Below, piece after piece: positions 43,709 through 51,710 of a stretch of 64,000 nucleotides of DNA (its first letter is position 1; each line of letters begins with the position of its first letter). Position numbers and translations under genes: made by a program. Source of the stretch: Phytohabitans suffuscus (lineage in GTDB: Bacteria > Actinomycetota > Actinomycetes > Mycobacteriales > Micromonosporaceae); contig NZ_AP022871.1 of NCBI RefSeq assembly GCF_011764565.1, positions 4,588,320 through 4,652,319 on the forward strand, read 5' to 3'. The notes beneath the pieces were generated by a model that worked only from the letters and a program-made list of their open reading frames with translations, was not told the DNA's origin and made no database searches.

Positions 43709-44290
43709 TCAAGCTGCGGCACCTGAGGACCCAAGGACGGCCTTCGCTCTCGCCTTAACCCGCTTGCCAGTCCCGAGGTCCACAATGGCGGCTACTCGAA
43801 CCGCGCCTGGGACAGCCTTCTGTATGGTAGTCGCGAAGATCTGGAGCCCGCCCAGGTCGTACCCGAAACGCTCCGAGGCTCCGGGCTGAATGACGCAAGG
43901 GAACTGCTTCCCGTGCTCTGGACCACTCACGGTTCCGTACTCCTGGCCGGTGCTCGCACGGAAGGCGACCTGTTCCACGGTGATGGCTAGGCGGCCGACG
44001 TTGCGGACGCTGACAAGCAGGATCGGATTCGTCATCCCCGATCCAACGAGAGCGAGGTTGGGGGAGATGTCGATCTTCCCGTCCCTGGGGATCGGCGTCG
44101 TCATGAACTGACCTGCGGCGTTGGAAAGTCCAGCACGAAGCTCCACCCTCGCCCGTCCGGCGCTGAGCAGCCACGAGGCCACCGTCCACCCGAGCGAGAA
44201 CGTTCCGACAAGAGCGCCGTAGATAGCGAGGACAGCGGTCACCGAGCGACGGTACTGCCGACTGCGGCGGGCGCCCGGAGGACACACCAT
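43709..44290 (-). CDS. Single-pass membrane protein of unknown function
   Basis: The protein of ~193 aa (ATG 44290) or ~177 aa (GTG 44242) has one N-terminal transmembrane helix (VTAVLAIYGALVGTFSLGWT), a short Arg-rich turn, and a beta-rich domain with RVELRAGLSNAAGQFMT, ILLVSVRNVGRLAITVEQVA and GYDLGGLQIFATTIQ, like the immunoglobulin-like domains of uncharacterised actinobacterial membrane proteins. Neither start has a clear ribosome-binding site. It is the last gene of island 2 before the third tRNA-like repeat. Confidence 0.55.
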   Translation of the reverse strand: MVCPPGARRSRQYRRSVTAVLAIYGALVGTFSLGWTVASWLLSAGRARVELRAGLSNAAGQFMTTPIPRDGKIDISPNLALVGSGMTNPILLVSVRNVGRLAITVEQVAFRASTGQEYGTVSGPEHGKQFPCVIQPGASERFGYDLGGLQIFATTIQKAVPGAVRVAAIVDLGTGKRVKARAKAVLGSSGAAA

Positions 44291-44596
44291 CAACGTGGCC
44301 AAGCGGTCAACAGCTCGCCCCCAAGGGCTCTGCCCCGGACCCCGGCCATCCCTCGGAGATCGGAGAGGGTCTTCACTCGGCGGGATCTCCTCGGTCGCGC
44401 ACCAGCCTGGCCCGACCGAGGAGATCCAGCCCACCGCGAGCCGCGCAGGCCATCGTTGTAACGGACTTGCTAACGGCACGCTTTGATCATGGTGGGATCG
44501 GCACGGCCGAGCGAAACGCGACGGGACGTCACCATCGCGACGACCAGGACCAGGCGGTCGACCCTCGACGGCCGGGACGCCGCTTGAACACCTCGC

Positions 44597-44643
44597 AACC
44601 CAGAGGTCGCAGGTTCAAATCCTGTCCCAGCGACCAGGAGAAA
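44597..44643 (+). repeat. Third tRNA-Met 3'-half copy (degenerate att of island 2)
   Basis: AACCCAGAGGTCGCAGGTTC then AAATCCTGTCCC is identical to the other copies; the acceptor part differs (AGCGACCA instead of CGCTACCA) and GGAGAAA follows as at 34181. No tRNA 5' half is present. It marks the right end of island 2. Confidence 0.8.
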
Positions 44644-44672
44644 CGCCCCCGCAGAGATCATCTGCGGGGCGT
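44643..44672 (+). terminator. Terminator-like hairpin after the third att copy
   Basis: ACGCCCCCGCAGA / TCTGCGGGGCGT pairs with one bulged C around the same GATCA loop as the terminator at 34184-34218, so the att plus terminator unit is duplicated as a whole. Confidence 0.65.
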
Positions 44673-44823
44673 TCTCGCGTTGAGGTGGCCGGATCTGTAG
44701 CTGACCATCTGAGGCGTGCGCGATCCGCCCGCTGATGAGTGAGCGAGACGTTCTGAACGCGACGGGCGACCGGCCTCGCCTGCCTGGCGCGCTCCTGCGC
44801 GACCGGCGTGTGCGTGGGTGGCG

Positions 44824-45729
44824 TCAGCGGATCGGGAGCACGCCCGGGCCGGCGCCCTTCATCGAGCGCCGCACATCTCCGTCGTACATCCACAGGAAAC
44901 ACTGGGTGCCGCGGTCGCCGGAGTTCCACTCCTCCTCATTGATGACGCCGTAGGCCGTGCCCACCCGGTGGGTGAGGTTGCGGTCGTTGGGCAGCTTGGC
45001 GAACGTGGCGACGACGCCGGTGCACCCGGCCAGGATCCGTTGGGTGTTCTTGATGAAGTCGGTGTAGCTGGTGTCCGGCGCCGTCCAGATGCCGGCGAAC
45101 TCGGCGCGGTGCGGTGTGGTGCACGCCGCCGCGTTCATGACTTCGATGGTCTCTCCGTCCTTCGACAGCACCGGACGGAAGCAGCCGAACAGCAGCTTGG
45201 GCTCGTCTTTCAGCGCGTCCTTGAGCGGCGTGAGGCGGGACGTGCCTTGGTTCGTGTCGATCGATTCGAGCTGCCGCAGGTCGCAGCGGAACCACCGGCC
45301 GCCGCCCGCCCATGCCTGCAACGACGGCAGGACCAGGTCGAGCTGCAGCAGGCCGTTGCGCCAGTCGCCGCCGATGTACTGCTTGGCCTTGGCGTCGCAC
45401 TCGGCGAACGCGGCGAGGGTGGGTTTCGTGCCGCGCGCGGGCATCGTGGCGTGCTCGGCGTCGGCCCCGGTGAACTGCCCGACGTGTACCGTCTCCGCGC
45501 CGTGATGCGCGTTGCAGTCCATCGGGAAGTAGATCCCCTGAGACGTCTCGGTGAGCGGCCTGTAGCTGGCGTGGCAGACGCCCGACGCCGGGACGAACGG
45601 CTTGGGCTCCGGCAGCGCCGCCCAGTCGTCGGTCAGATCACCGTCGACGCCGGCCGGGTTGGTGCAGCCGGCGAGGACCGCCACCACCAGCACGCCCAGC
45701 GCCAGCCACCGCACCCGCACCCGCCGCAT
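44824..45729 (-). CDS. Septum-formation-family lipoprotein
   Basis: The 301-aa protein has a lipoprotein signal MRRVRVRWLALGVLVVAVLAGC with lipobox LAGC, then domains with paired cysteine motifs: VCHASYRPLTETSQGIYFPM, DCNAHHGAETVHVGQF and AACTTPHRAEFAGIW, the C...PH..E pattern of the 'septum formation' family. It is anchored outside the membrane; the family's link to septation is weak. ATG 45729 follows GGGGAGGGTGGACG. The first core gene to the right of the islands. Confidence 0.8.
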   Translation of the reverse strand: MRRVRVRWLALGVLVVAVLAGCTNPAGVDGDLTDDWAALPEPKPFVPASGVCHASYRPLTETSQGIYFPMDCNAHHGAETVHVGQFTGADAEHATMPARGTKPTLAAFAECDAKAKQYIGGDWRNGLLQLDLVLPSLQAWAGGGRWFRCDLRQLESIDTNQGTSRLTPLKDALKDEPKLLFGCFRPVLSKDGETIEVMNAAACTTPHRAEFAGIWTAPDTSYTDFIKNTQRILAGCTGVVATFAKLPNDRNLTHRVGTAYGVINEEEWNSGDRGTQCFLWMYDGDVRRSMKGAGPGVLPIR

Positions 45730-46036
45730 CGTCCACCCTCCCCGCGAAGCCATCCGGCGGGAGCATAGGGCAGGGGCGGGCAGCGAGTCGCCCCGTTGCG
45801 TGCCGCGAGCGTGCGGAGGTTGTCGGCGAACGGCGCCATAGCTGCCAGCGGCCGTAGCGCTGAGGTGCCGGGCCGTGGAGCGGAGTGGACGTGCCGACCC
45901 CGAAGAAATTTCGGGCGGCGTGTGTCGGATCGGGACGGCGGTGTTCGTGGAATGGGTGAGGGGCGGCCGAGGGCTCGGCGCGGTGGTCCGGTCGAGCCGA
46001 ACGAACGAGCAACCCAACGGAAGGGAACCACGAACA
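45730..46036. promoter_or_regulatory. Divergent promoter region
   Basis: About 300 bp between the lipoprotein gene and the reductase gene, which face away from each other. No clear promoter hexamers or palindromes found. Confidence 0.35.
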
Positions 46037-46654
46037 ATGAAGCTGACGACTGTCACGATGGCCACGGTCGACGGAGTGATGCAGGGGCTCGGCGGGGCGG
46101 ACGAGGACCGTCGGGGCGGGTTCGAGCGCGGTGGATGGGTGGCGCCGTTCTTCGATGATGAGGCCGGGACGTTTCTGAACCAGGTCTACCAGCGCGCGGA
46201 CGCGTTCCTGTTCGGGCGGCGGACCTACGAGATCTTCGCGGGCTCCTGGGGGACGTGGGCGGATCCGGGCGACAACCACATCTGGACAGCGTTGAACACG
46301 CGGCCCAAGTACGTCGCATCCGGCACTCTCGCCGATCCGGAATGGAGGGACACGACCGTCCTGTCCGGTGACCTGGCGGCGGCCGTCGGCGAGCTGAAGG
46401 CCAAGCCTGGAGGGGAGCTGCAGGTGCACGGCAGCGGTGCTCTGATCCGCTGGCTGCTCGAAAACCAGCTGGTCGACGAGATCACCCTGATCACCGTCCC
46501 GGTGGTCGTCGGTCAGGGCACGCGGCTGTTTCCCGACGCCGGGCCGGACATCGCGCTCGAACTGGTCGAGTCACGGAGCACCGCGGGCGGGGTGACGATC
46601 CAGGTGTACCGGCCCACCGGGCGCCCGCGGTATGCCACGGCCCCGGCCGGCTGA
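46037..46654 (+). CDS. Dihydrofolate-reductase/RibD C-terminal family protein
   Basis: A 205-aa protein: MKLTTVTMATVDGVMQGLGG at the N-terminus, FLFGRRTYEIFAGSWGTWAD, LQVHGSGALIRWLLENQLVD and ITLITVPVVVGQGTRLFPD, the pattern of stand-alone RibD-C/DHFR-like NADPH reductases (YwjB/YyaP type). The substrate is unknown. ATG 46037 follows AAGGGAACC. It is monocistronic by appearance. Confidence 0.88.
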   Translation: MKLTTVTMATVDGVMQGLGGADEDRRGGFERGGWVAPFFDDEAGTFLNQVYQRADAFLFGRRTYEIFAGSWGTWADPGDNHIWTALNTRPKYVASGTLADPEWRDTTVLSGDLAAAVGELKAKPGGELQVHGSGALIRWLLENQLVDEITLITVPVVVGQGTRLFPDAGPDIALELVESRSTAGGVTIQVYRPTGRPRYATAPAG

Positions 46655-46868
46655 AGCCCCTGAACACCCATCGAAGACCCGAAGGGACGGGGCCAGCGGT
46701 GCCGGCCGAGGTGGCTACCGATGGCGTACGGAGCGCCGGTGGTGGGCTGGCGTCGCGTCCCGGCCCGCGATCCTGGCGCGCGACGACTGGCTCCGGCGTT
46801 TGACGGGCGCGCGGCCATAGTGGTGTCAAAGACCCCTTCGGACCCGGCTACCTGGGTACGCTGCGGCG

Positions 46869-47347
46869 GTGACCGCAGCCTCTGACGGGCGCCCGCCCAT
46901 GGCCAGGCCACGGGTCGCCGCGGCCGCGCTCTTCTTCGACCGGGCTGGGCGGGTCATGCTCGTCCATCCCACCTACAAGGACTACTGGGATCTTCCGGGT
47001 GGCCTTGTCGAGCCGGGCGAGTCGCCGCGGGCGGGGTGTCTGCGCGAGGTGAGCGAGGAGATCGGGCTCACGGTGCCGATCGGTGGGTTGTTGATCGTGG
47101 ACTGGGCGCCGGTGGAGGGGAGGGCGACAAGATGCTCTTCGTCTTCGACGGCGGCGAGCTTGACGAAGACGCCCAGGCACGGATCGCCTTCGTGGACGGC
47201 GAGCTGGACGAGTGGCGGTTCGTCGCGGCGGACCAGCTCGACCGGTACACGATTCCGCGGCTGGTCCGGCGGCTGCACACCGCCATGGCGGCGAGGGGTC
47301 AGGGGCGGGCGGTCTACTCCGAGCACGGCGTCGAGCCGGCCGGCTGA
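46869..47347 (+). pseudogene. NUDIX hydrolase, frameshifted
   Basis: From GTG 46869: RPRVAAAALFFDRAGRVMLV, YWDLPGGLVEPGESPRAG and CLREVSEEIGLTVP, a complete Nudix box (G-x5-E-x7-R-E-x2-E-E-x-G-L). Near 47115, in GGAGGGGAGGG, the frame shifts; KMLFVFDGGELDEDAQARIA and LDEWRFVAADQLDRYTIPRL continue to 47347. An intact version would be ~160 aa and hydrolyse nucleoside-diphosphate derivatives. Probably a one-base consensus error. Confidence 0.82.
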
Positions 47348-48204
47348 ACCGGGGGTTGACCCGCGCAGCCGGCAGCGGAGGTCGGGGATCCCGGCGAGCG
47401 CCAGCGAGCCGCCGGCCGGAGCGGTGCCCGCGGGAGCATGCGGTCCGCAGCTGAAACGGACCGGGGATAAACGATCGGGGATATGACGTCGAGCGCGGTG
47501 CGGCGGTGCGGGGTGGCGAGGTAGTGCTCGATCACGTGGGCGAGGCGGTCGTCGGAGACGGCGCAGTCCGCTCCGCCCACGGTGACGTACCGGATCTGGT
47601 CCTTCAGGCGCAGGTGGACGCCCTCCTTGTCGCGGTGGACCGAGCCGATCCGGTCCCAGGGCACCGTCTCGCCGTTCGCGACGACGCCGGCGGAGGTGAC
47701 CGCGACGAGCGTGGGGCGGCGCAGGCCCTTGAAGACGGAGATCGCGATCATGGGAACCGTCACGACGCCCAGCGCGGTCAGGATGCGCCCCTCCCACCCG
47801 CCGATGGTCGGGTCGGCCCAGACCATGCCACTGCCGAAGATGCCGCCCAGCCCTACAGCCTCGATCGCCAACGCCCGCCTGGACCGCGGGGCCAGCAGGC
47901 CCGGTCGGGGACCGCCCGGAAGGGCGAGCCGCCGGCGCCAGCGCAGGTCGGCGCGGCGAGTCCGGTGGCGCAGCCACGCCTTGCCGCCGAAGTGCAGGCC
48001 CGTGGCGAGGAAGAGCACGTCGTGCGGGTCGACGGGGGTGGAGGTGCCGGCCCGGCGGCCGTACTCCCAGAGGGCCGCGCCGGCGCCCAGGACGGCGAGT
48101 GACGCGGTCGCCGCGAGGAGCGGTCGCAGCCATCGTGACCGGCCGCCGCCCACCTCCTCGACCACGGCGCCGGCGGTCACCGGCGGGGTCGGGGAGGGCT
48201 GCAC
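47314..48204 (-). CDS. Membrane protein with PH-like domain; C-terminus formed by a repeat
   Basis: The 296-aa protein has one N-terminal transmembrane helix (WLRPLLAATASLAVLGAGAA), another hydrophobic pair (ALAIEAVGLGGIFGSGMVWA; ILTALGVVTVPMIAISVFKG) and a PH-like domain (TLVAVTSAGVVANGETVPWD then RIGSVHRDKEGVHLRLKDQI). The last ~55 residues (SAADRMLPRAPLRPAARWRS ...) are simply the 98-bp intergenic repeat read in this frame, so the native stop was probably lost on repeat insertion. It overlaps the NUDIX 3' end antisense. Function unknown. GTG start 48204. Confidence 0.65.
   Translation of the reverse strand: MQPSPTPPVTAGAVVEEVGGGRSRWLRPLLAATASLAVLGAGAALWEYGRRAGTSTPVDPHDVLFLATGLHFGGKAWLRHRTRRADLRWRRRLALPGGPRPGLLAPRSRRALAIEAVGLGGIFGSGMVWADPTIGGWEGRILTALGVVTVPMIAISVFKGLRRPTLVAVTSAGVVANGETVPWDRIGSVHRDKEGVHLRLKDQIRYVTVGGADCAVSDDRLAHVIEHYLATPHRRTALDVISPIVYPRSVSAADRMLPRAPLRPAARWRSPGSPTSAAGCAGQPPVQPAGSTPCSE
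47370..47468 (+). repeat. ~98-bp repeat, copy 2
   Basis: Nearly identical to 10588-10685 (GGCAGCGGAGGTCGGGGATC ... GTGCCCGCGGGAGCATGCGG). As there, it lies between converging genes, and here extends the open frame of the leftward gene. Confidence 0.8.
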
Positions 48205-48207
48205 TCC

Positions 48208-49317
48208 TCAGATATACGGCAACCGCGCGACCGCGAGAATCCGCCGGACGTGCGGCTGGGTGCCGCGCAGGCGGAACTCGACCGCGGCGCGCCGGGACTC
48301 CTGGTAGCCGGCGACCAGTGCGGCGATCCCGGCCGCGTCGATGAACGGGACCGCAGACAGGTCGAGGTGCAGCGTGTTGGGCCGGCGGGCCAGGCCGTTG
48401 AGGATGGCCTGGCGCAGCTCGTCGGCGCTGTCGCGGTCGACCTCGCCGCCCACCGCGACGGTGAGCGTGCCGCCGGCCGCGGGCGTGGTCGTCACCCGCA
48501 GGCGGGGCGCGCCGAGCCCGGCCTCCTCGACCTCGCCCCAGTGTGGTGGCGTGTCGCTGAGCATCGCGTTGCGCAGCCAGGTCAGGGTCTTGGAGAGCAG
48601 CCGGGAGACGTGCATCTGGGAGATGCCGCACCGCTGCGCGATCTCCACCTGGGTGAGGTTGCCGTAGAAGCGGAGGATGAGGATCCGCCGCTCGCGTTCG
48701 GGCAACCGGTCCAGGAGGGACTGGATGGTGAGCCGGTCGTCGATCGCGGCCAGGTCGCCGTCGACCTCGCCGATCAGGTCGCCGCGCTCGGCGGTGCCGC
48801 CGCCGGAGCCGGGGCTGGTGACCGGCGCGTTCAGTGACAGCAGCGTGTAGCCGGCGGCCGACAGCATCGCCTTGTCCACCTCGTCGGTGGTGGTGTGCAG
48901 GCGATCCGCGAGCTCGGTGGTGCTCGGCGCGCGGGACAGCGTGTTCGTCAGGTCTGAGCCGGCGTGGCGGATCTGCACGACAAGGTCCTGCAGGCGCCGC
49001 GGCGCGCGTACGCCCCAGGTGCGGTCGCGGAAGTGTTTGCGCAGCTCACCCAGGATCGTGATGACCGCGAACGCGGTGAAGGAGCCGCGCTCGGCGTCGT
49101 AGCGGTCGACCGCTTTGACCAGTCCGAGGCGGGCCACCTGCTCCAGGTCCGCGAACGGCTCACCCCTTCCGCGGTAGCGGTGGGCGAGCCGGTGGGCAAG
49201 GGGCAGGCACAGCTCCACGAACTCAGCCCGCGCGGACGGTTCGTGTGCGGCGCGTTCGCCGTACCGCGCCGCCTCCTCGTCGAGGTTCAGCTGGGCAGTG
49301 TCCTGTTCCGAGTGCAT
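48208..49317 (-). CDS. SigB/SigF-family sigma factor fused to a STAS domain
   Basis: A 369-aa protein. Region 2 ~30-100 (PLAHRLAHRYRGRGEPFADL, EQVARLGLVKAVDRYDAERG), region 3 ~110-190, region 4 ~195-252 (LLDRLPERERRILILRFYGN, VEIAQRCGISQMHVSRLLSK), then a C-terminal STAS domain ~273-369 (LTVAVGGEVDRDSADELRQA, LDLSAVPFIDAAGIAALVAG). At the position of the SpoIIAA phosphoserine the sequence has Ala (IDAAG), so it should not be switched by phosphorylation. Fusing sigma and anti-sigma antagonist in one chain is unusual. ATG 49317 follows AAGGAGGCGGTG. STAS-ATPase genes are adjacent upstream. Confidence 0.9.
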   Translation of the reverse strand: MHSEQDTAQLNLDEEAARYGERAAHEPSARAEFVELCLPLAHRLAHRYRGRGEPFADLEQVARLGLVKAVDRYDAERGSFTAFAVITILGELRKHFRDRTWGVRAPRRLQDLVVQIRHAGSDLTNTLSRAPSTTELADRLHTTTDEVDKAMLSAAGYTLLSLNAPVTSPGSGGGTAERGDLIGEVDGDLAAIDDRLTIQSLLDRLPERERRILILRFYGNLTQVEIAQRCGISQMHVSRLLSKTLTWLRNAMLSDTPPHWGEVEEAGLGAPRLRVTTTPAAGGTLTVAVGGEVDRDSADELRQAILNGLARRPNTLHLDLSAVPFIDAAGIAALVAGYQESRRAAVEFRLRGTQPHVRRILAVARLPYI

Positions 49318-49420
49318 CACCGCCTCCTTGATGACAGAAGCCTGGGAGGGCACGGGCCCCGAACGGGCGCGGGCGAACTCGCGATTCCTACCCAGTTGGC
49401 TGGCGGAATATCCCACCGGA

Positions 49421-50170
49421 TCAGATACGCGAACGTGCCGTGAGATGAAGGCTTGCCCACGTGACCTTACCGTCGGGCAGCAGAGTGCAACCCCAACTTG
49501 ACGAGACCGCCTCGACGAGCAGAAAACCCCGTCCACCACGCTCTGTCCTGCCCTCCGAAGCGGTGAGCCGCGACCGCCGCTGGTGGTAGTCGCGCACCGC
49601 CAGGTGGAGGTATCGGCGTCCACGTGTGACGGTCAGGTCGATCGGGGTGCCGGCGTGCCGGACCGCGTTGGTGACCAGCTCCGTCGTGACCAGCCGGGCC
49701 GGCTCGACCACCACCGGCAGTTGCCAGCGCTCGCAGGCGCCGGAGACGAGAGTGCGGGCCGCGGGCACCGACGCGGCGGCGGCCGGAAACCGGTCGCGCA
49801 CCTGGGCGGGCAGCGCGCGGCGCACGGCCATGGCGCGCCCGTGGTCGAGGTCGGTGCAGAGTGTCAGGTGCCGGTCGGCCCCGAGCCGGCGCAGCGCCGC
49901 CCGCATGTCGCGGGACGGCGCGCAGATCAGCAGTGGCACACCCGGCCACGCGGCCGCGTGCCGGGAGGCCGCCATCAGCGCCGTCAGGCTCATGTCTTCG
50001 CCGATCGTCAGCCCGGCCGCGTCGACGAGGATCCCGATCGGCTGCTCGGCAAGGCATTTGAGCAGTGCGGTGCGGAGCTGAGCCGCGGTCCGGAGCGTGA
50101 GCCGGCCGTCGGTGCGCAGTACCGCCAGGGGCGGCTCGTGCGCGGGCGTGCACCGCAGGCGCTGGCGCAT
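49421..50170 (-). CDS. STAS-HATPase fusion regulator
   Basis: The 249-aa protein has an N-terminal STAS-like domain (~15-110; LTLRTAAQLRTALLKCLAEQ, ILVDAAGLTIGEDMSLTALM) and a C-terminal GHKL ATPase of anti-sigma/RsbW type (~140-245; N-box VTTELVTNAVRHAG, G-box ERGGRGFLLVEAVSSSWG). It probably controls a SigB/F-type sigma factor, perhaps that encoded next to it. Start ATG 50170 overlaps the stop of the upstream STAS gene (TGATG), so the two are translationally coupled. Confidence 0.85.
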   Translation of the reverse strand: MRQRLRCTPAHEPPLAVLRTDGRLTLRTAAQLRTALLKCLAEQPIGILVDAAGLTIGEDMSLTALMAASRHAAAWPGVPLLICAPSRDMRAALRRLGADRHLTLCTDLDHGRAMAVRRALPAQVRDRFPAAAASVPAARTLVSGACERWQLPVVVEPARLVTTELVTNAVRHAGTPIDLTVTRGRRYLHLAVRDYHQRRSRLTASEGRTERGGRGFLLVEAVSSSWGCTLLPDGKVTWASLHLTARSRI

Positions 50171-50505
50171 CACCTGGCCCCGACCGGCTTTCCGGCCAGG
50201 ACCCCGAACACGCCGGTCATCTCCAGGACTCGCCGGGGCAGGCCACGCGCGCCGCAGACCACAAGGGTCTTTCCCTGCCCGTGCGCGTCGTTACGCGCCG
50301 CGAGCAGGGCACCGACGCCGCAGGCGTCGATAAATCCCACCGCGGACAACTCCACCTCGACCAATCGGACCCCATCGGCACGGAGAACACCGAGCACACT
50401 CGCTGAGAGGGCATCTGTGACAGCCATGTCGATCTCGCCGCTGACGACCACTCGTGCGGTGCCCCCGCTTGGCATCTCCACCCGGAGGTCGAAGTCGTAT
50501 GTCAT
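50170..50505 (-). CDS. STAS-domain anti-sigma factor antagonist
   Basis: A 111-aa single STAS domain: MTYDFDLRVEMPSGGTARVV, VSGEIDMAVTDALSASVLGV, VELSAVGFIDACGVGALLAA. The usual phosphorylatable Ser in DSSG is replaced (IDACG), as in the neighbours. ATG 50505 is preceded by GGAGGGATGG. First gene of an operon with the STAS-HATPase and possibly the sigma-STAS gene. Confidence 0.85.
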   Translation of the reverse strand: MTYDFDLRVEMPSGGTARVVVSGEIDMAVTDALSASVLGVLRADGVRLVEVELSAVGFIDACGVGALLAARNDAHGQGKTLVVCGARGLPRRVLEMTGVFGVLAGKPVGAR

Positions 50506-50712
50506 CGACCATCCCTCCGCAACGGACCGTACCCGAGTGGGCCAGCCGGTAACGCCCCGTCGGGAAGGACCGGCGCGGGGTGGGTATACGCCGTGCTGTG
50601 AGTCGTCACCTTTTGGTGATCCACGGTCACGCCCGGCCGGCCACGCGCGCGTTTTTCCGGGGCGAACGGCGGGTAACCTCGCGGGGAGGCCCCCTGCGGA
50701 CAACGAGGTGCC

Positions 50713-51459
50713 ATGCCGACAGCCGTCCAGTGTCTGATTGACGATCACCAGGCGTACGCGATCGCGCGCGTGGTGGGAGTCCTGGATGGCAGCGGCGCGG
50801 CGGCGGTCCGCACCGCTCTCATCAAGTGTCTGGCGGAGCAGCCGGAGGCGGTGCTCGTCGACCTGTCCGAGATGCGCCTCGCCGACCCGAACGCTCTGTC
50901 GATCTTCCTGGCCGTGGCCCGGCAGGCGGAGCGGTGGCCCGCGGTCCCGCTCGTGCTCTGCGCGCCCCAGGCCGACGCCGCCGAGCTGCTGCGGCTCCGC
51001 TCGCGCGACCGCCCGATGCCCGTGCTGCCCAGCCTGGCCGACGCGGTGCGGTCGCTCGACCTCGGCTCGGCGGCGCCCTCGATCAGCGAGGATCTGCTGC
51101 CCGTCGTCGGCGCCGGCCGCCGGGCCCGCGAGATCGCCACCGAGGTCTGCTTCCAGTGGGAGGTGCCGGGCCTGGTGGGGCCGGCGTGCACGGTGGTGAC
51201 CGAGTTCGTCAACAACGTCGTCGCGCACGCGCACACGATGATGACGCTGCGGCTGTCGCTGCGCGACCGCTGCCTGCACATCGCGGTCCGGGACGGCAGC
51301 GCGGCCGAGCCGGTGCTGCGGCGGGCGGTCTCGCACACCGCGCTCGCCGGCCGCGGGCTCGCCCTGGTCGACGCGGTCGCCCGGCACTGGGGGACGCTGC
51401 CCACCGAGGGCGGCAAGGTCGTCTGGGCCATGCTCGACGAGGGGCCGCCGCGCCGCTAG
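50713..51459 (+). CDS. STAS-HATPase fusion regulator (paralogue)
   Basis: The 248-aa protein repeats the layout of the 49421-50170 product: STAS-like half (VVGVLDGSGAAAVRTALIKC, VLVDLSEMRLADPNALSIFL) and GHKL ATPase half (CTVVTEFVNNVVAHAHTMMT, LAGRGLALVDAVARHWGTLP). Both share the ALxKCLAEQP segment, so they are duplicates. It is divergent from the STAS gene; 207 bp between starts must hold both promoters. ATG 50713 follows GAGGTGCC. Confidence 0.85.
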   Translation: MPTAVQCLIDDHQAYAIARVVGVLDGSGAAAVRTALIKCLAEQPEAVLVDLSEMRLADPNALSIFLAVARQAERWPAVPLVLCAPQADAAELLRLRSRDRPMPVLPSLADAVRSLDLGSAAPSISEDLLPVVGAGRRAREIATEVCFQWEVPGLVGPACTVVTEFVNNVVAHAHTMMTLRLSLRDRCLHIAVRDGSAAEPVLRRAVSHTALAGRGLALVDAVARHWGTLPTEGGKVVWAMLDEGPPRR

Positions 51460-51710
51460 CGACGCGGCGCCTGTCGCACCGGGATGAGCCGCCACCGTCG
51501 CAGCAGCCGGCCGGCCGGCTCGCGGCTGCGGCGCAGCCAGGTCCAGGCCACGGCGACGGTGAGCGCCAGGTCGAGGAATGCGCCGGGGAGCTTGGTGAGC
51601 GCGGCGCCAGCCTCCCGCCGCGAGGTGACCGGAGGCTGACCCGGAGGCGACGTGCCGGCGACGGTCCGGAGAGTGCGGGCGGGTGGGGGAGAATCGGTGC
51701 CATGAGTGAC
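51456..51710 (-). CDS. Possible small single-pass membrane protein
   Basis: An 84-aa frame from GTG 51710 contains LTKLPGAFLDLALTVAVAWT followed by a very basic C-terminus (RRSREPAGRLLRRWR). One transmembrane helix with positive-inside tail is plausible, but the start overlaps the divergent GNAT gene and no family is recognised, so this may be spurious. Confidence 0.3.
   Translation of the reverse strand, partial: VTHGTDSPPPARTLRTVAGTSPPGQPPVTSRREAGAALTKLPGAFLDLALTVAVAWTWLRRSREPAGRLLRRWRLIPVRQAPRR

Noticed and set aside
22950-44600. Prophage
   Set aside because: No capsid, tail, terminase or lysis genes; relaxase and IS remnants fit an integrative mobilisable element instead.
44595-44640. 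Another tRNA gene at 44.6 kb
   Set aside because: Only the 3' half with an altered acceptor; no 5' half. Interpreted as an attachment-site remnant.
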